Shown: positions 63,371-64,000 of the stretch, in pieces
How positions within the stretch are numbered: position 1 is the first letter of the stretch
How the letters are laid out: the number at the start of each line of letters is the position of its first letter
Source: Epilithonimonas arachidiradicis
GTDB taxonomy: Bacteria > Bacteroidota > Bacteroidia > Flavobacteriales > Weeksellaceae
Reading direction: 5' to 3'
DNA: 64,000 bases
Assembly: GCF_003610695.1 (NCBI RefSeq)
Contig: NZ_RAQH01000001.1
Coordinates: forward strand, 124,001-188,000
Notes under the pieces: model-generated
What the model was told of the DNA's origin: nothing
Databases searched by the model: none
What the model saw: the letters and a program-made list of their open reading frames with translations, nothing else
Program-made: the position numbers and the translations under genes

Positions 63371-64000
63371 TTATTCTACTACTACTTTTGCTTTTTTCTT
63401 TTTATCAGAAGACGATTTGGAAGTGGTTTCCTTTTTCTTTTCCGAAGATTTTTTCGGTTCCGGTTTCTTCTCTACTTTTTTAGGTTTGGAAGATTCCTTT
63501 TTTACTTCTGATTTTTTAGGTTCAGTTTTTTTTATTTCTTTTTTCGGTTCCGGTTTGGGCTCCGCTTTTTTAGTTTCTGTTTTTACCGGAACTGACGCTA
63601 ATAATTGCGTCGGTTTTTCTTCCGGTTTTGTGATTTCAATTTTTGGTGCATTTCTCAGAATACTGTCGTTTTCTTTGAAATAAGGGTTCAGTGTTGTTAC
63701 AATCTGGTTATTGTATTTAACCGAAATCTTTTTGTACTTATTCGGATTCTGATAAACCAGATATTTCTCTACAAAAGTTTTAAATCCTTTAACCTTGAAA
63801 TCAATATTTTCTAAATCTCCAATCTCTACTTTGTAATTTCCGTCGCTCGTCAGAAGATTATAATTGTCTTTTTCCTTTTTGATTCCGATGAAATATTTTT
63901 TGCTGAAATCATCTTTGTCAATTTTCTCAATCAACTTTCCGAGTTCCTGATATTCCGAAGCTTCTACATCTCCCATTACGAGCATACACGGATAAGAAAA
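63371..64000 (-). CDS. ftsQ: Cell division protein FtsQ, 5' part beyond window
   Basis: The C-terminal 209 residues of the protein lie in the window; the frame is open past 64000 with no stop, so the ATG at 63985 is internal. The visible part holds the end of the FtsQ beta domain (LVMGDVEASEYQELGKLI, KVEIGDLENIDFKVKGFKTF, KKISVKYNNQIVTT), then a tail of about 90 residues made almost only of K, P, E and S. FtsQ is a bitopic divisome protein; the identity also rests on its place before ftsA. Confidence 0.85.
   Translation of the reverse strand, partial: FSYPCMLVMGDVEASEYQELGKLIEKIDKDDFSKKYFIGIKKEKDNYNLLTSDGNYKVEIGDLENIDFKVKGFKTFVEKYLVYQNPNKYKKISVKYNNQIVTTLNPYFKENDSILRNAPKIEITKPEEKPTQLLASVPVKTETKKAEPKPEPKKEIKKTEPKKSEVKKESSKPKKVEKKPEPKKSSEKKKETTSKSSSDKKKKAKVVVE

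Overview
The window comes from a Bacteroidota (Flavobacteriia) chromosome, most like Chryseobacterium/Epilithonimonas. The signs are an AT-rich genome, promoters with the Bacteroidota -7 element TAnnTTTG instead of -35/-10 boxes, few Shine-Dalgarno sequences, type IX secretion C-terminal domains, gldH, a complete alternative complex III (ACIII) operon, and a dcw end with ftsQ-ftsA-ftsZ. Most genes are recognisable core genes. Accessory material sits in four places.

Layout. 1-8500 (minus strand): an export/toxin locus made of a repeat-rich signal-peptide protein, a lamin-tail/T9SS protein and a giant SpvB/RHS protein that runs off the left edge. A tRNA 3' fragment at 8931-8962 probably marks the edge of an island holding this locus. 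9151-15922: VanZ-like protein, two glycosyltransferases, SufE, peptidase T, HMG-CoA-lyase-like enzyme, a cysteine-less OsmC protein, a SufT-like protein and a DEDD exonuclease. 15998-24423: actABCDEF, encoding the quinol:cytochrome c/oxidase oxidoreductase. 24611-32866: SPOR protein, membrane protein, a ParE-type toxin-antitoxin pair, SelO, and the ricT-gldH-PBP1A operon. 33245-41710: FadL porin plus SGNH lipoprotein, Rrf2-tadA, coaX, and M1 and M14 peptidases. 41805-45336: a HIRAN protein and a HipA-like kinase directly downstream of lepA. 45558-50884: bamD, rpoZ-like, coaBC, DUF4835/PorD-like and recN on the plus strand. 50886-56805: GH3, then an accessory block (WYL regulator, XRE regulator, a 10 x 21 bp array, patatin phospholipase, M15 peptidase) and a T9SS adhesin. 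56889-64000: rplY-prs, bacilliredoxin, YqeY and ftsZ-ftsA-ftsQ.

The most interesting block is 52467-55912. Four promoters there (WYL gene, array/XRE leader, patatin, M15 peptidase) carry the same 18-bp imperfect palindrome exactly 10 bp upstream of a TAnnTTTG box. In the transcribed direction this reads roughly TTGTCGC-N10-TAnnTTTG. This resembles the RecA-independent damage promoter of mycobacteria (TTGTCRGTG-N8-TAnnnT), which is driven by the WYL activator PafBC. I infer a small WYL-controlled regulon containing a phospholipase, an endolysin-like peptidase and an unexplained, gap-free array of ten 21-bp units lying in a predicted transcript. The second candidate system is the HipA-like kinase/HIRAN pair, in which the N-terminal part of HipA may have been split off and fused to a HIRAN domain. 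No database search was possible; family names come from recognised motifs.
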